This document shows, piece after piece, positions 1-8,752 of a stretch of 44,637 bases of DNA. A model generated the notes under the pieces. It was not told where the DNA came from. It searched no databases and was given only the letters and a program-made list of their open reading frames with translations. How positions within the stretch are numbered: the stretch's first letter is position 1; each line of letters starts with the position of its first letter. The stretch covers positions 1 to 44,637 of the forward strand of contig NZ_FZQR01000033.1 in the NCBI RefSeq assembly GCF_900199455.1, in the 5' to 3' direction. Source of the stretch: Mesorhizobium carmichaelinearum (GTDB lineage: Bacteria > Pseudomonadota > Alphaproteobacteria > Rhizobiales > Rhizobiaceae). A program made the position numbers and the translations under genes.

Positions 1-352
1 TTTTGAATAGCCCGAAGACGCCATTGCTGTTTTTTGGACAGACAGCGAACAGGAGGCGATGTTACGATCGCGCGGCCTGGTCTTCTTCGCGCTGTTGATG
101 ATCGTTTGCCGGGAGGCATGGTTGTCTTCGCGGTCGACATCCTGTTCGCCGCATTATGGATATTCGCAAGGCGAGGCCTTCCAATGTAATTAACGCAGTT
201 TGCGTGGACGTTACGCACCTGCAACCCACGATAGCGGAATGGCCCGACCTACGTCCCGGCAGGGACGTCTCGGCGTGTCCGAAGAAAGGACGCAATCTGG
301 TTGTGGCTCAATTTCAAGTCATGAGTGGTCTCCCATGCCATGCGGTGCGATC
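1..352. other. No recognisable gene; probable flank or end of the IS110 element
   Basis: I recognise no complete gene here. A short open + frame (about 9-193) matches no family I know, and other ORFs are brief. The stretch lies downstream of the IS110 transposase and may hold the distal non-coding end of that IS. IS110 elements lack long terminal inverted repeats, so I cannot place the boundary by eye. Confidence 0.4.
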
Positions 353-1377
353 TCAGGCGGTCGCGCCGGCGGACCGATCAAAAGGCTCGCCGGTTTTCAG
401 CATTGTGTGCATGATGACAGCGAGTTTGCGGGCCACGGCGACCGCGGCCCGCTTGAAGCCGACCTTTTTCCTGAGCTTCAGTCCCCAGGTTCGAAGCGTG
501 CTGTCAGCAAGGGTTCTCGTTAGGATCGCCACGGCAGCTTGATAAAGCAGACCCCGCAGATGGTTGTCGCCACGCCGCGATATATGCCCGTCAAAATCAA
601 CTTCTCCCGACTGGTAGCGCCGGGTGGTGAGACCGAGCCACGCACCAACTGAACGAGATGTCCTGAAGTTTTCCGGAGCCTCGATCGCTGAAGCGAAGGA
701 GGCTGCGACAACCGAGCTAACACCCGGTATCGACACCAGCAGCTGACATGGCGCGCTTTCCCGCGCAGCGGCGACAAGCTGCCGATCAAGTTCCGCCGCC
801 CGGTCGCGCACGGTGCGCCAGGTCTCGAGCAGAGGCAGGATAATCCGCTCCAGTCCCTTGTTATCGACAATCAGGTTTCGGACATTGGCTTCGAATACGC
901 GGCCGGCCCCCTTGGGAACGACCAGCCCGAATGTCTTCATCAGCCCACGGATCTGATTGGACAGCTCGGTTACGATCTTGATCAGCTGGCTGCGCGCGGC
1001 TACCAGTGTGCGGGTCAGCATGCTGTCATACTGCTTGACCCGCACCTCCCGGTAAAAGCCAACTTCTGCAAGCTGCGCCAGACCGTCTGCATCGTTCGCA
1101 TCGGTCTTGTTCGGCGCCATGTCGAGCGCCGCTTTGGCGTGACGGGCATCGATGCAGATCCCGGCAGGCCTTCCCCCGTCAGCGCATGATAGAACCAGAC
1201 CGATAAGGGGCCGGTCTCGAAGACGATCTTCTTCGCGTTGGGAGCACGCTTGCAGATCACTTCGGCCAGCAACTTCGGATCAGATGGGCATTTGCCGCGC
1301 CAGCTCCGCTTGCCATTCTGCCGCACCGAGATCGAGGTCTCTTTCAATGACACATCAAGGCCGATAAATTGGTCCAT
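353..1377 (-). pseudogene. IS110-family transposase, frameshifted
   Basis: This is a DEDD-type recombinase of the IS110 family. The N-terminal part (1377 down to about 1160) begins MDQFIGLDVSLKETSI, which carries the first acidic residue of the RuvC-like domain. The C-terminal part (about 1160 to 353) has the Transposase_20 pattern: SIPGVSSVVAASFASAI, then SVGAWLGLTTRRYQSG and RRGDNHLRGLLYQAA with the conserved serine/glycine region. The halves lie in different frames. After GEGLPG the expected continuation (ICIDARHAKAALDMAPNKTDAND) is restored by adding one base near 1160, so a single-base deletion broke the gene. Rejoined, the protein is about 340 aa, normal for the family. The copy is probably inactive unless recoded. 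Family assignment is secure; the exact IS name is not known. Confidence 0.9.
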
Positions 1378-1544
1378 GGTTGTTGTTCTCCGATTGCTGC
1401 TGGGCCCGGGTCCGACTCGTGAGCCCGTTTTTCATCATATCGGGGAACAACCGCCGCCTATGCGCAAGGGCTACAAAGCGGCACGTGGACGCGGCTCCCG
1501 CGATTACCCCATGTGATTTGTGAGCCGGCTTGCGGCGTAGCCTT
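1378..1544 (-). other. Non-coding stretch upstream of the IS110 transposase (candidate bridge-RNA region)
   Basis: This 167-bp stretch separates the IS110 start codon from the end of the convergent-side toxin gene. In IS110-group elements the non-coding end upstream of the transposase encodes a structured bridge RNA that pairs with target and donor DNA. Short self-complementary segments are visible around 1400-1430 and 1455-1480. I have not folded it, and assigning an RNA here is inference from family knowledge. Confidence 0.25.
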
Positions 1545-1931
1545 TCAGAGACGCCGAACCGGGCCCGGATAGCGCGCCACGAGATCGTCGACCGTGATGA
1601 GCGTGATGCCTTCCACGATGGACTGAGCGATCAGGATACGATCGAACGGATCTTTATGGATCGGCGGAAGTCCATCGACCGCGACTGCATGCTCGCTGGT
1701 GATCGGCAGTTCATGATAGCCATTGTCGAACAATCCTCGCCGCAGCAGACGCGGATCGACGGTAAAATCCGAACGGCCGAGACCTCGTTTGATGGCGACT
1801 TCCCAAAGGCTGGCAGCACTGAACAGCAGCTCGTTGTTTGGGTTCTCAATCTCGGCTATCGCCTCCAGCGGGAGCCGATCCGGTTCACCTGCCGCCCACA
1901 ACAGAAGATGTGTGTCCAGCAACAGCTTCAT
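1545..1931 (-). CDS. vapC: VapC-type PIN-domain toxin
   Basis: A 128-aa PIN-domain ribonuclease, the toxin of a type II toxin-antitoxin pair. It starts MKLLLDTHLLLWAAGEP, giving the first catalytic Asp. Glu of SLWEVAIK, the acidic pair around HKDPFDRILIAQS and Asp of ITVDD supply the other metal ligands. The length fits a minimal PIN toxin. Its ATG overlaps the antitoxin stop by 4 nt (ATGA), so the two genes should be translationally coupled. It belongs to the HTHxLLW subgroup usually paired with Phd/YefM antitoxins, as here. No disruption is visible, so it may be functional. The RNA target cannot be read from sequence. Confidence 0.88.
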   Translation of the reverse strand: MKLLLDTHLLLWAAGEPDRLPLEAIAEIENPNNELLFSAASLWEVAIKRGLGRSDFTVDPRLLRRGLFDNGYHELPITSEHAVAVDGLPPIHKDPFDRILIAQSIVEGITLITVDDLVARYPGPVRRL

Positions 1932-2173
1932 GCGTCACCGTCGAACAGCTTTTCGATTTCCTCGCTGCCCATGCGGTCGAAGTCTTCGGGAACCGAGAAT
2001 GCACCGGCCATAAACCCGATCCGCCGTATCGCGCCGGCGTCGGGCTGATCGATCGGGACAACCTTGACAAGGGGCCTGCCGGATTTGGCAATGATAAAAG
2101 GCTCGCCTTTGGCCGCCTTGTCGACCAGACGAGAGAGATGGGTTTTCGCTTCGTGGATGTTAACCGTCTGCAT
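1928..2173 (-). CDS. Phd/YefM-family antitoxin
   Basis: An 81-aa antitoxin with the typical N-terminus MQTVNIHEAKTHLSRLVDKA, followed by GEPFIIAKSGRPLVKVVPID. This is the Phd/YefM DNA-binding fold. The acidic C-terminus (SVPEDFDRMGSEEIEKLFDG) is the likely toxin-neutralising segment. I chose the internal ATG at 2173 because family members start at this residue; an ATG four codons upstream (2185) is possible. It lies directly upstream of and overlaps the PIN toxin. Such proteins usually repress their own operon. The AT-rich upstream stretch 2190-2220 holds two CTAAG-type half sites that could be operator DNA, but this is only suggestive. Confidence 0.87.
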   Translation of the reverse strand: MQTVNIHEAKTHLSRLVDKAAKGEPFIIAKSGRPLVKVVPIDQPDAGAIRRIGFMAGAFSVPEDFDRMGSEEIEKLFDGDA

Positions 2174-2368
2174 GTGGTTCACCATTTGATCTTAGTCCGA
2201 TGAACTTAGTTTATCTTACCCTCTTCTACAAGGGTTTGCTGCAAGCCCGCCGGCGGGACCTTCAGCCGGACCTAGTCGGTGGCGCGGGGCCAGATAGTAC
2301 AGCAGACAGCGCTGGGGTACTCCAGCGCCTCGCGTGTCGTAAGAGACGGTTCGTAGCCCGGAATGAGA

Positions 2369-4021
2369 TCAACGCCTGGAGAAAAATGGCGTCGAATGAT
2401 CCCGCTTGCGGGTGGGTCCCGTCGGCCGCTCAATCGAGATGTTGGTGCGCGGTGGAAGTTCGCCGGCGTGCAATTCGAGCAGCCGCTGGTCCAAGTCCTT
2501 GTCCGCCGCGGTAAGGCGATGGTTGAGGCGCAGATAGTCCATCCAGGTCGGCGTGCGGAATGTTTCTGTCCAAAGCGATGGATCCTGAAGATCGCGCTGC
2601 AGGGTCCAATGCCGAGCGCCGACGCGGCTTTGTACCCGGCGCCGTTCTCGCATCTGGTCGAGGAAAGCCTCGACATTTCTCTCAGGTATTGAATACTCGA
2701 TCTTGACGACGATCGGGCCGCTTCTCGACGTCAAGTCGACGGCGACCTCCGGCGCTTTGAATACCAAAGGATCCTGTTCTTGCTCTTTCCATTGACGGAT
2801 GGGCAACAGGAACCCGGTGGCGGCGACCAGCAAGAGAGCTCCAGCGGAGCCCTCCAGGGCCAGTGTCCTGGAATAATTCTCGGCCACCATACCCCAAAGC
2901 CAACTGCCGGCCGCGATGCCTCCGTACGTCAAGGCATAATAGATCGAGAGAGTGCGACCAACGACCCATCTTGGGCTGGCCAGTTGGACGCTCACGCCAA
3001 GCCCGGTCCAGGTGATGACCCAGCCGGCGCCGCCGAGTGCCAGCGCAATGGCCGCCACCGCCAGCGAAGGAGTGAGTGCAAGGGAAAGACAACACGCCGC
3101 GCAGGCAATGCTCGCGAGCGTTATGAGACGTTCCTGGGACATCATCCGCCTGAAGTAGCTGTTGCAGATGCCGGCCAGAAAAGCGCCGGCCCCGAAGCCA
3201 GCCATCAGGATGCCGTAGACGATCGGTCCCCCGCCCAGCTGATCGCGCGCGACCAGAGGCAGCAGCGCGAGTATCGAAATGCTCGTCAAGCCAAACAGGG
3301 TTCCGCGCGCGGTCGCCGCCTTGATTTCCGACGACATCGCCGTGAAGCGCACCCCGTCATGGATCGCCGTTGCCATCGACTCGCGCGGCAGCGGTGAAGA
3401 GCGAACATTCCACTTGCAGCGCCATATGGCGCAAAGTGGCGACAGATAGCTGAGCGTGGTGAGAGCGAAGGCCGTCACCGGTCCAAAGGAGGCGACGACA
3501 ATGCCGCCGAGCGCCGGGCCTACGCTTCGCACAGTATTGAAGCCGACCGAGATGAGCGTGACGGCAGCTGGAACGTCGCGCCTGTCGACGATGTCGCCAA
3601 CCGACGCCTGCCAGGCGGGATCATTGAAAGCGGCGCCGCATCCAATCAAAAAGCTGAAGCCAAGTATGGTCCACGGATCGACAAGGCCTAGCGCGACAAG
3701 ACCAGTCAGCACGGCAGATGCCACCACCATCAGGCACCGACCTGCGAACATGACCCTGCGACGGCTGAAATTGTCGGCGATGGCGCCGGCGAAGACCGAT
3801 AAGATAAACGCCGGCAGCGTCGATGAAGCCTGCACCAGCGCGACCATCAGATCGGAAGTCGAGATTGTGGCCATCAGCCAGCTGATGGCCACGGACTGCA
3901 TCAGCCATCCGAAGCTGGAAACCTGTGTGGCAAGCCAGATCGAACGAAAGGTCGGGTTTTCGAGCGGCGCAAACGTCGCCGACGAAACTGGATACGCATC
4001 TGCGCGCGCCACACTGCTCAT
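2369..4021 (-). CDS. MFS transporter with a C-terminal soluble domain (MFS_3/EntS-like)
   Basis: A 550-aa inner-membrane permease of the MFS_3 (transmembrane secretion effector, EntS-like) family. Residues 1 to about 415 show about ten to twelve hydrophobic segments and the MFS loop motif (GAIADNFSRRRVMFAGR, about 80-95). That family usually effluxes small molecules such as siderophores or drugs. After the last membrane segment (ending GFLLPIRQWK) about 120 residues are soluble. They include EYSIPERNVEAFLDQMRERR and HWTLQRDLQDPSLWTETF, resembling the dimeric alpha-beta barrel domain found at the end of some MFS_3 proteins. The ATG at 4021 follows a GGAAGG ribosome site. It appears monocistronic and divergent from mucR. 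The substrate cannot be inferred. Confidence 0.85.
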   Translation of the reverse strand: MSSVARADAYPVSSATFAPLENPTFRSIWLATQVSSFGWLMQSVAISWLMATISTSDLMVALVQASSTLPAFILSVFAGAIADNFSRRRVMFAGRCLMVVASAVLTGLVALGLVDPWTILGFSFLIGCGAAFNDPAWQASVGDIVDRRDVPAAVTLISVGFNTVRSVGPALGGIVVASFGPVTAFALTTLSYLSPLCAIWRCKWNVRSSPLPRESMATAIHDGVRFTAMSSEIKAATARGTLFGLTSISILALLPLVARDQLGGGPIVYGILMAGFGAGAFLAGICNSYFRRMMSQERLITLASIACAACCLSLALTPSLAVAAIALALGGAGWVITWTGLGVSVQLASPRWVVGRTLSIYYALTYGGIAAGSWLWGMVAENYSRTLALEGSAGALLLVAATGFLLPIRQWKEQEQDPLVFKAPEVAVDLTSRSGPIVVKIEYSIPERNVEAFLDQMRERRRVQSRVGARHWTLQRDLQDPSLWTETFRTPTWMDYLRLNHRLTAADKDLDQRLLELHAGELPPRTNISIERPTGPTRKRDHSTPFFSRR

Positions 4022-4375
4022 TGGCCGAGCCTTCCTTCCGTGTACAGGTCGCGTAGAGGTTTCTCCCAGCGCACCTGTCCACGGAGGAATGGCAGGATCA
4101 GGGCATTTAACTTAAGGGGCAAGCTTTTGCCGCTGTGGCCGAACGAATACTTCTTTCTGGAAGAATGAACCGCGAATCCGCGGCGAATGTAGGTGGTCGC
4201 GTCCAAGGGCGAGTGGAAGCGGACGGATGAACAAGTGCTACCGCCGGAGGCCACGACCTCCCGGGGCGAATGCGTTACGCATGAATCTCGCCGAGGCTTT
4301 CGTTGCGTTCGCGCCCGGGCCTCACTAAAAGCGGAATACTTCGCCGACTGTCGATCATGCCATAAGGAGCGCTCC
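4022..4375 (+). promoter_or_regulatory. Intergenic region and leader of the first mucR copy
   Basis: No gene is seen in these 354 bp between the divergent MFS gene and mucR. The segment at about 4340-4352 (CTTCGCCGACTGTC) is shared with the leaders of the mucR copies near 10970 and 22970. This marks it as a conserved control element, possibly for MucR autoregulation. A GGAGG...CCTCC hairpin lies near 4244-4262. The ribosome site AAGGAG is at 4364-4369. Confidence 0.5.
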
Positions 4376-4840
4376 ATGACAGAAGAAGCCGACAACAACA
4401 CCGATGCCCTGATCGAGCTCACCGCCGACGTTGTCTCTGCCTATGTCTCCAACAATCCAGTTCCGGTGGGCGAACTCCCAGCCCTGATCGGCCAGGTGCA
4501 TGCGGCACTGAAGGGAGTGGCCGCCGGCTCCGCACCGGACAAGCCGGAAGTTCTCAATCCAGCAGTGCCCGTCAGGAAATCGGTCACGCCGGACTACATT
4601 ATCTGCCTGGATGACGGGAAGAAGTTCAAGTCGCTGAAGCGGCATCTGTCGACCCATTACGGTCTGACGCCGGACGAATACCGTGTCAAATGGGGCTTGC
4701 CCGCCGACTATCCGATGGTCGCAGCAAACTACGCCGCCACCCGCTCGGCATTGGCCAAGAGCATGGGCCTCGGCCGTAAACCCAAGGAGCCGGAAGCGCC
4801 CGCGCCTGAAAAGCGGACCCGCAAGAACGCCACAGCTTGA
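4376..4840 (+). CDS. mucR: MucR/Ros-family zinc-finger transcriptional regulator (copy 1)
   Basis: A 154-aa MucR/Ros-family DNA-binding regulator. The N-terminal helical part (MTEEADNNTDALIELTADVVSAYV...) matches the oligomerisation region. The prokaryotic zinc finger reads YIICLDDGKKFKSLKRHLSTHYG, spacing C-x2-D-x9-H-x3-H, with Asp in place of the second Cys as in other rhizobial MucR proteins. The following LTPDEYRVKWGLPADYPMVAANYA completes the domain. A basic tail (RKPKEPEAPAPEKRTRKNA) ends the protein. MucR proteins silence AT-rich and virulence or symbiosis genes. The start at 4376 is fixed by AAGGAG seven bases upstream; a longer open frame upstream is not conserved between copies. It is convergent with cspA. 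A second intact copy lies at 23007 and a broken one at 11005. Confidence 0.93.
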   Translation: MTEEADNNTDALIELTADVVSAYVSNNPVPVGELPALIGQVHAALKGVAAGSAPDKPEVLNPAVPVRKSVTPDYIICLDDGKKFKSLKRHLSTHYGLTPDEYRVKWGLPADYPMVAANYAATRSALAKSMGLGRKPKEPEAPAPEKRTRKNATA

Positions 4841-4896
4841 TTGATCGCCCGCGCTCGTCCTGACGGCCACGGGAGATGCCCAAACTCAACCCACGA

Positions 4897-4920
4897 AAAG
4901 GCGGGGCTCTCGCCGCCTTT
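4897..4920. terminator. Hairpin terminator after mucR
   Basis: AAAGGCGG and CCGCCTTT flank an 8-nt loop, giving a stem that reads into a T-rich stretch on the + strand. It sits between the convergent mucR and cspA genes. The duplicate locus has an equivalent hairpin at 23547-23569. Confidence 0.65.
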
Positions 4921-5078
4921 CTTGCAAGCAGTCTTTTCCAACTGGAATTCCTGAAGGGATTTTAGCAGTCCACTGCGCCTTCGGGTCGAATCGTGTTCGG
5001 CGCGCGCTTGTTTGAGCGGCTGTCAGTCCCGTCCGCGACCTACTGCGTGCTTCCGGCTTGCGCCGGAACACGGGGGAG

Positions 5079-5291
5079 TCAGCCTGCTTTGCTGAGGTTG
5101 CCGGCCGACGACTTGCCGGTGCGCCGGTCCTGCTCGATTTCATAATTGATCTTCTGACCATCGGCGAGGGTCGAAAGACCGGCACGCTCGACAGCGGAAA
5201 TGTGGACGAACACGTCCTGACCGCCGCCATCGGCCTGGATGAAGCCGAAGCCCTTGGTGCTGTTGAACCACTTCACGGTTCCAGTCGCCAT
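5079..5291 (-). CDS. cspA: Cold-shock domain protein
   Basis: A 70-aa CspA-type cold-shock protein, a single OB-fold nucleic-acid chaperone. It starts MATGTVKWFNSTKGFGFIQ (RNP1 motif KGFGFI) and continues DVFVHISAVERAG (RNP2 motif VFVHI). The acidic and basic balance and length are normal. An AAGGAA ribosome site precedes the ATG at 5291. It is convergent with mucR copy 1. The same pair recurs at 23007-23857, where the cold-shock gene is frameshifted, so this is the intact copy. The upstream CCTTGCGATTT... segment is also conserved with the second copy and may be promoter DNA. Confidence 0.95.
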   Translation of the reverse strand: MATGTVKWFNSTKGFGFIQADGGGQDVFVHISAVERAGLSTLADGQKINYEIEQDRRTGKSSAGNLSKAG

Positions 5292-5825
5292 CTATCTTAT
5301 TCCTTCATAACAACTGCAGAATGGCTTGGCCAAAAGCCAGGCCGGTTTACATTGCGCCTGGAGATAACGCAGCAAAATCGCCAAATCGCAAGGCCTTTGA
5401 CCACTTGGCCGAAGAAGAAACAGGGTTCGGACTCTCTGAGGGCGTAGACAAGGTCTACCTTGTCCCTGGTCTACGCACTGGGACGGCCGTTCGGCGCCGG
5501 CTCGACAAGAGCTGGTGTGCTGACCAGGTCGTCGACGTGGGTCACGGTCGACGAGGCCGCGGCCTTGCCACCCGATCCGGCCACGAGTGGACCTCGGGCG
5601 CTTGATGACCGTCGCGACTGTTTCGGTGTCCGGCCGGCAGATGAGCCCATCGCACCGTCGAGTTCCGGCTCTGGACGTTGCCGATAGAGGCGGGCGCCGC
5701 TTCGGCAAGTCCGCGCGATGCATGGAAGTGACCTTCAGGCAGCGATCGACCACCATTCCAGATCAAGCCGGCTCCGGCCGGAAACGCGCTTTGCACGACA
5801 GGACCCTGACCGGCAAAATGACGGG
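5292..5825. other. Non-coding stretch upstream of cspA
   Basis: No convincing gene in about 530 bp; open frames on both strands match nothing I know. The part nearest cspA (about 5320-5410) resembles the region upstream of the second cold-shock gene (about 23880-23970), so it probably contains the promoter and 5' leader, duplicated with the gene. Confidence 0.4.
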
Positions 5826-5866
5826 TAAAAAATGGGATGCTCCCCGAAATCGAGGAGCGCTCCCAC
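5826..5866 (-). terminator. Rho-independent terminator of the phasin gene
   Basis: Read on the minus strand, about 25 nt after the phasin stop codon, TGGGA...GCTCC...GGAGC...TCCCA forms a long two-part stem followed by six Ts. This is a strong intrinsic terminator in the right place and direction for the phasin gene. Confidence 0.8.
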
Positions 5867-5888
5867 ATTGATTGGATCATCTAGAAAA

Positions 5889-6350
5889 CTAGGCGGCCTC
5901 GAGGCCCTTCAGCGCCTTCGCGAAGGCGTCCTTGACCGGCTTGGATACGTCGGCCGCCGCCCTTGCGGTGAGCGCCTGGATGTCCTTGACTTGCTCGACA
6001 CCCATTTCAAGGCGCTTGCGCAGAAAGATCCTGTGCAACTCAAAAACTTCGGACAGCGACTTCACACGGGCCAGAGCCTCAAGGTGCGAGAAGTCAGCTT
6101 CGGCGTTCGCGCGCAATGCCGCGATCATCTTCAGCGACAACTCGTTGCCGGCCGACTTCGCGGTTTCGGCGCTCGACTCGAGCGCCTTCTGGGTCTCTTC
6201 AGCCCCTGATTTGAATTTTTGAAGCACCTCGTTCGTTTGCTCCATGCCCTTGTCTGCGACGGCGCGAAGTTGATCGGTAGCCTTGCCGGGATCGAATGCC
6301 GCAAATTCGGTGGCTTCGGTTGCGTTGGACTTGTCAGTGGGTTTGGACAT
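5889..6350 (-). CDS. Phasin family protein
   Basis: A 153-aa phasin-family protein, the type that coats polyhydroxyalkanoate granules. The middle reads QLRAVADKGMEQTNEVLQKFKSG, then LSLKMIAALRANAEADFSHLEALARVKSLSEVFELH. This is the long amphipathic helical core of Phasin_2. The ending PVKDAFAKALKGLEAA resembles other rhizobial phasins. The ATG at 6350 is preceded by GGAGG nine bases upstream; the longer open frame to 6716 lacks family similarity. A strong terminator follows, so it is monocistronic. Bacteroid carbon storage is a plausible context but is not shown by sequence. Confidence 0.88.
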   Translation of the reverse strand: MSKPTDKSNATEATEFAAFDPGKATDQLRAVADKGMEQTNEVLQKFKSGAEETQKALESSAETAKSAGNELSLKMIAALRANAEADFSHLEALARVKSLSEVFELHRIFLRKRLEMGVEQVKDIQALTARAAADVSKPVKDAFAKALKGLEAA

Positions 6351-6636
6351 TTCTTGAACCTCCGCTTGAAGATGGTTTCCCGTCCGCGACAGCACATTGG
6401 GGCTGATGTGTGACAGTGGTATGTGCACTGCAACAATCTGGTGCGGCGTGTGGGAGGAGCCAGTTCGCGCCCGCGACGGGGTTCGCGGCCATCTCGATCG
6501 AGGGGTGTGGCTGTTGACTACGGGATCCAAGGAGCTTTCAAATCCTTGCTTCAAAAGTGGCCATAGAATCGGCACGAATTCTTTGCCAGTTGATGGACCA
6601 ATGCGCGGACGCCGGCTCGGACGAAGAGCGGTGAAG

Positions 6637-6849
6637 CTATCGTCCAGAGCTCTCCGATAGTTCGCCCATGCATTCCTCGAGCTTCTCCAGGCGAAGCTTC
6701 GCCCTGCGAAGTTCATGTCCGGCTTCGAAACGTCGATGGCGTCCCAAAGGTGCGGTCGTCATGAGGTCGAGCTCCAGTTCGGCAATGCGCGCGCGCACCT
6801 GTCGAGCGTCGTCCTGGCGCAACGCTCTAATCAATCCACGTCCACGCAT
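6637..6849 (-). CDS. Small coiled-coil hypothetical protein (paralogue of 25244-25453)
   Basis: A 70-aa charged helical protein that I cannot assign to a named family. It begins MRGRGLIRALRQDDARQVR and contains two helices rich in Arg, Glu and Leu (ARIAELELDLM and HELRRAKLRLEKLEECM), suggesting a short coiled-coil hairpin. A paralogue at 25244 has the same frame: MRGPGWIRDIRQ..., WLECELI, GHELRSQKARLARLEQC. Conservation of two copies argues this is a real gene. I use the ATG at 6849 because both paralogues then start MRG; an ATG ten codons upstream (6879) is an alternative. No operon partner is evident. Confidence 0.6.
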   Translation of the reverse strand: MRGRGLIRALRQDDARQVRARIAELELDLMTTAPLGRHRRFEAGHELRRAKLRLEKLEECMGELSESSGR

Positions 6850-7554
6850 TAGTCTTCCCTGCAGCACCCCAAAAGCCATGCTGGTCTATCCTCGGAGACC
6901 CTAATTTCCGGCAAGCCGAAACGCTCTAAATTTAACTTCGGCTACTTTAGCGATGATAAGGCGCTTGGCATGAGGCGGACAGGCGAAGGTGGCGCCGGCC
7001 AGGAGCGCAGCTGCGAGGTCGCAGCGGCTGCGGGACGGCGGCTGGGATGTGGATAATTAGGCCTGGCCTATTGCGGATTACGCCAGCCGGCGCGCACCCT
7101 GGCTACCATGGTGGCGGAGCATGTTGAATTGGCGTTGTTTGAGCAGTCGCTCGGCAATCGCGAGGGCCTACATCAACCGTTCGGTGATCGTGTGGCTGAC
7201 GCTGCGGAGAAAACCGCAGGATCGGTTCTATTCGACGTACGTGTCGACGGCGATATCTGCGTTCAGCGGATGGCTGGGATTGGATATGGCGAAACCGGCA
7301 CAGCGATAATCGTAATGGAGAAGAGCGGACAGCTTAGATGCGCCTCGATCAACGGAGACACAGCCCGTTTGGTGGCAGAATTGGCTGCCTGGGATGCGTC
7401 GCCGCTAAGTGAGCAGGCGAGGGGTGACCACCGCGGAACGGCCATCATCCTGCTCGCGAGGCTTCGTGGCTCGGGTCACTTCGCCCCGTTCCCAGCCGGC
7501 TGAGCGTTGCTTCTTACGGGAGGGCACATTCGCGTCGGTACGGCAGCTCTCGGT
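6850..7554. other. Region without a supported gene
   Basis: About 700 bp without a recognisable gene. A 131-codon open frame at 7108-7503 (+) has no family I recognise and no good ribosome site, so I leave it uncalled. No repeats or tRNA-like structures were seen. Confidence 0.3.
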
Positions 7555-7588
7555 AAAAAAAAGGCCCGCGACGACGTCGCGGGCCTTT
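7555..7588 (-). terminator. Strong terminator behind the porin relic
   Basis: GGCCCGCGACG and CGTCGCGGGCC form a near-perfect 11-bp stem at 7563-7585. On the minus strand it is followed by a run of eight Ts (7555-7562). It lies 25 nt past the stop codon of the decayed porin and was probably its terminator. Confidence 0.85.
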
Positions 7589-7612
7589 CCGTTCTGACCG
7601 GCAGGGGTTCGA

Positions 7613-7925
7613 TCAGAAGTTGCGCTGGAAACGGACGATGCCGCCAACGCTATCCTTCTTGTCGGCCTTGGTGAAGTTGCCGAACGGAGTCCCATCGTCG
7701 AAGTGACCGAAATGGTCCCAGGTCGACTTCGGTCGTGATCGTGAAGCCCGGAACGATGGTATGCGCAACGTTCGCAGCCAGAGCGTAGTTCTTGTCGTCG
7801 TCAGCCCAAGCCTGGAGTTGAACGCGGTCGTGGCATTGAACTTGTAGGTGCCGCCGCCCCAGACGGCCCAGTTGCCGCCCCACGGCTTGTAGAAGCCGCG
7901 GCCATGAGCATCGATGGCATTGCCT
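7613..7925 (-). pseudogene. C-terminal relic of a Rhizobiales porin
   Basis: This is the decayed end of an outer-membrane porin of the Omp2b/RopA type. On the minus strand, pieces read HGRGFYKPWGGNWAVWGGG, then in another frame ADDDKNYALAANVAHTIVPGFTIT, then near the stop VGGIVRFQRNF. These are beta-barrel strands with the terminal aromatic residue typical of outer-membrane proteins. At least two frameshifts separate them, and the N-terminal two-thirds of a porin (about 350 aa) is absent. The intrinsic terminator at 7555-7588 survives. It is clearly non-functional. Confidence 0.75.
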
Positions 7926-8147
7926 GGCCGCGCTTATGGGTTCGGACGTCGATCAGCCAGGCAATCTCGCGAAGTCCGTTACCGTGAAGTGATCAGTGAC
8001 CACAAGCTCGATGCGGCCACCGGCGGCGCCAAACGCGCATCAGCTTGGGACCGCCTGGGCCACTACCTGTGTTCGGATCGCGCTTCCAGTGCCTGGAGAT
8101 CCTCGGCCAAACACACACCCGATCTCCAACAACGCCCCGCTCGGTAG

Positions 8148-8339
8148 CTACCCCTTGAGGCGCGCGCCGGCGAGATCGAGGAGCACGTAGGCAATCTCTT
8201 CTTCGGTCCATCCGGATTCCGCTGCGCGCTCAACCAAGTCCTGGAGGGCCGGTTCCAAGGCCAACTGGCGTTGAAGGCCACGGTCCGGATGGTCAACCGG
8301 GCACATTGGTTCCACGATCGCAATGCTTGATCGCTTCAT
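8148..8339 (-). CDS. Small hypothetical protein
   Basis: A 63-aa protein, MKRSSIAIVEPMCPVDHPD..., with the segment PALQDLVERAAESGWTEEEIAYVLLDLAGARLKG. That segment looks like two amphipathic helices, the second with a TEEE helix cap. I do not recognise a named family. Composition is protein-like and the frame is fully open, but the ribosome site is weak, so the call is tentative. It lies alone between relics. Confidence 0.45.
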   Translation of the reverse strand: MKRSSIAIVEPMCPVDHPDRGLQRQLALEPALQDLVERAAESGWTEEEIAYVLLDLAGARLKG

Positions 8340-8752
8340 TGCAGGCCATGGGCTCTCGCCCGATTGTTCGTGCTCCCCCGGGCAATCGCTTCATCTTGTC
8401 AACCAGCCGCTCCAGCGCTCCAGCGCGTTCCAATGCAGCAAAGAAGTGGCGCGCCGTGACGCTACCGAGCCGGTGCGTCTCGGCCAGCTTCCACACACAC
8501 GAGCCGATCGGCCCTCTCGATGATTTGGCGCACCCTCGGTGTCTCAACGTCGCTGCGATCAGCCACTACTCCTTTTCCCCCGAGATCTGCGCCAGCCGCT
8601 CTCGACCGTGGTGATCACCTCGATCGGATGCTTCGTCACAGGACTGTTCCAGGCACCAGGACTTGCGGCTTCCAGCCTACCTCAGTAAGCGGCCGTAAAA
8701 TGCCGTCAGCGTACGAGACGGATCATTGCTGCCAGGTGCCTCGTCTGGCCAT
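8340..8752. other. Region without a supported gene
   Basis: About 410 bp with only fragmentary minus-strand frames, one containing THRLGSVTARHFFAALERAG. They could be the eroded start of a gene reading into 8339, but I recognise no family and see no start signal. Confidence 0.3.

Noticed and set aside
7108..7503. 131-codon open frame on the + strand
   Set aside because: No recognisable motif, weak start context and overlapping equally long frames; likely chance in GC-rich DNA.
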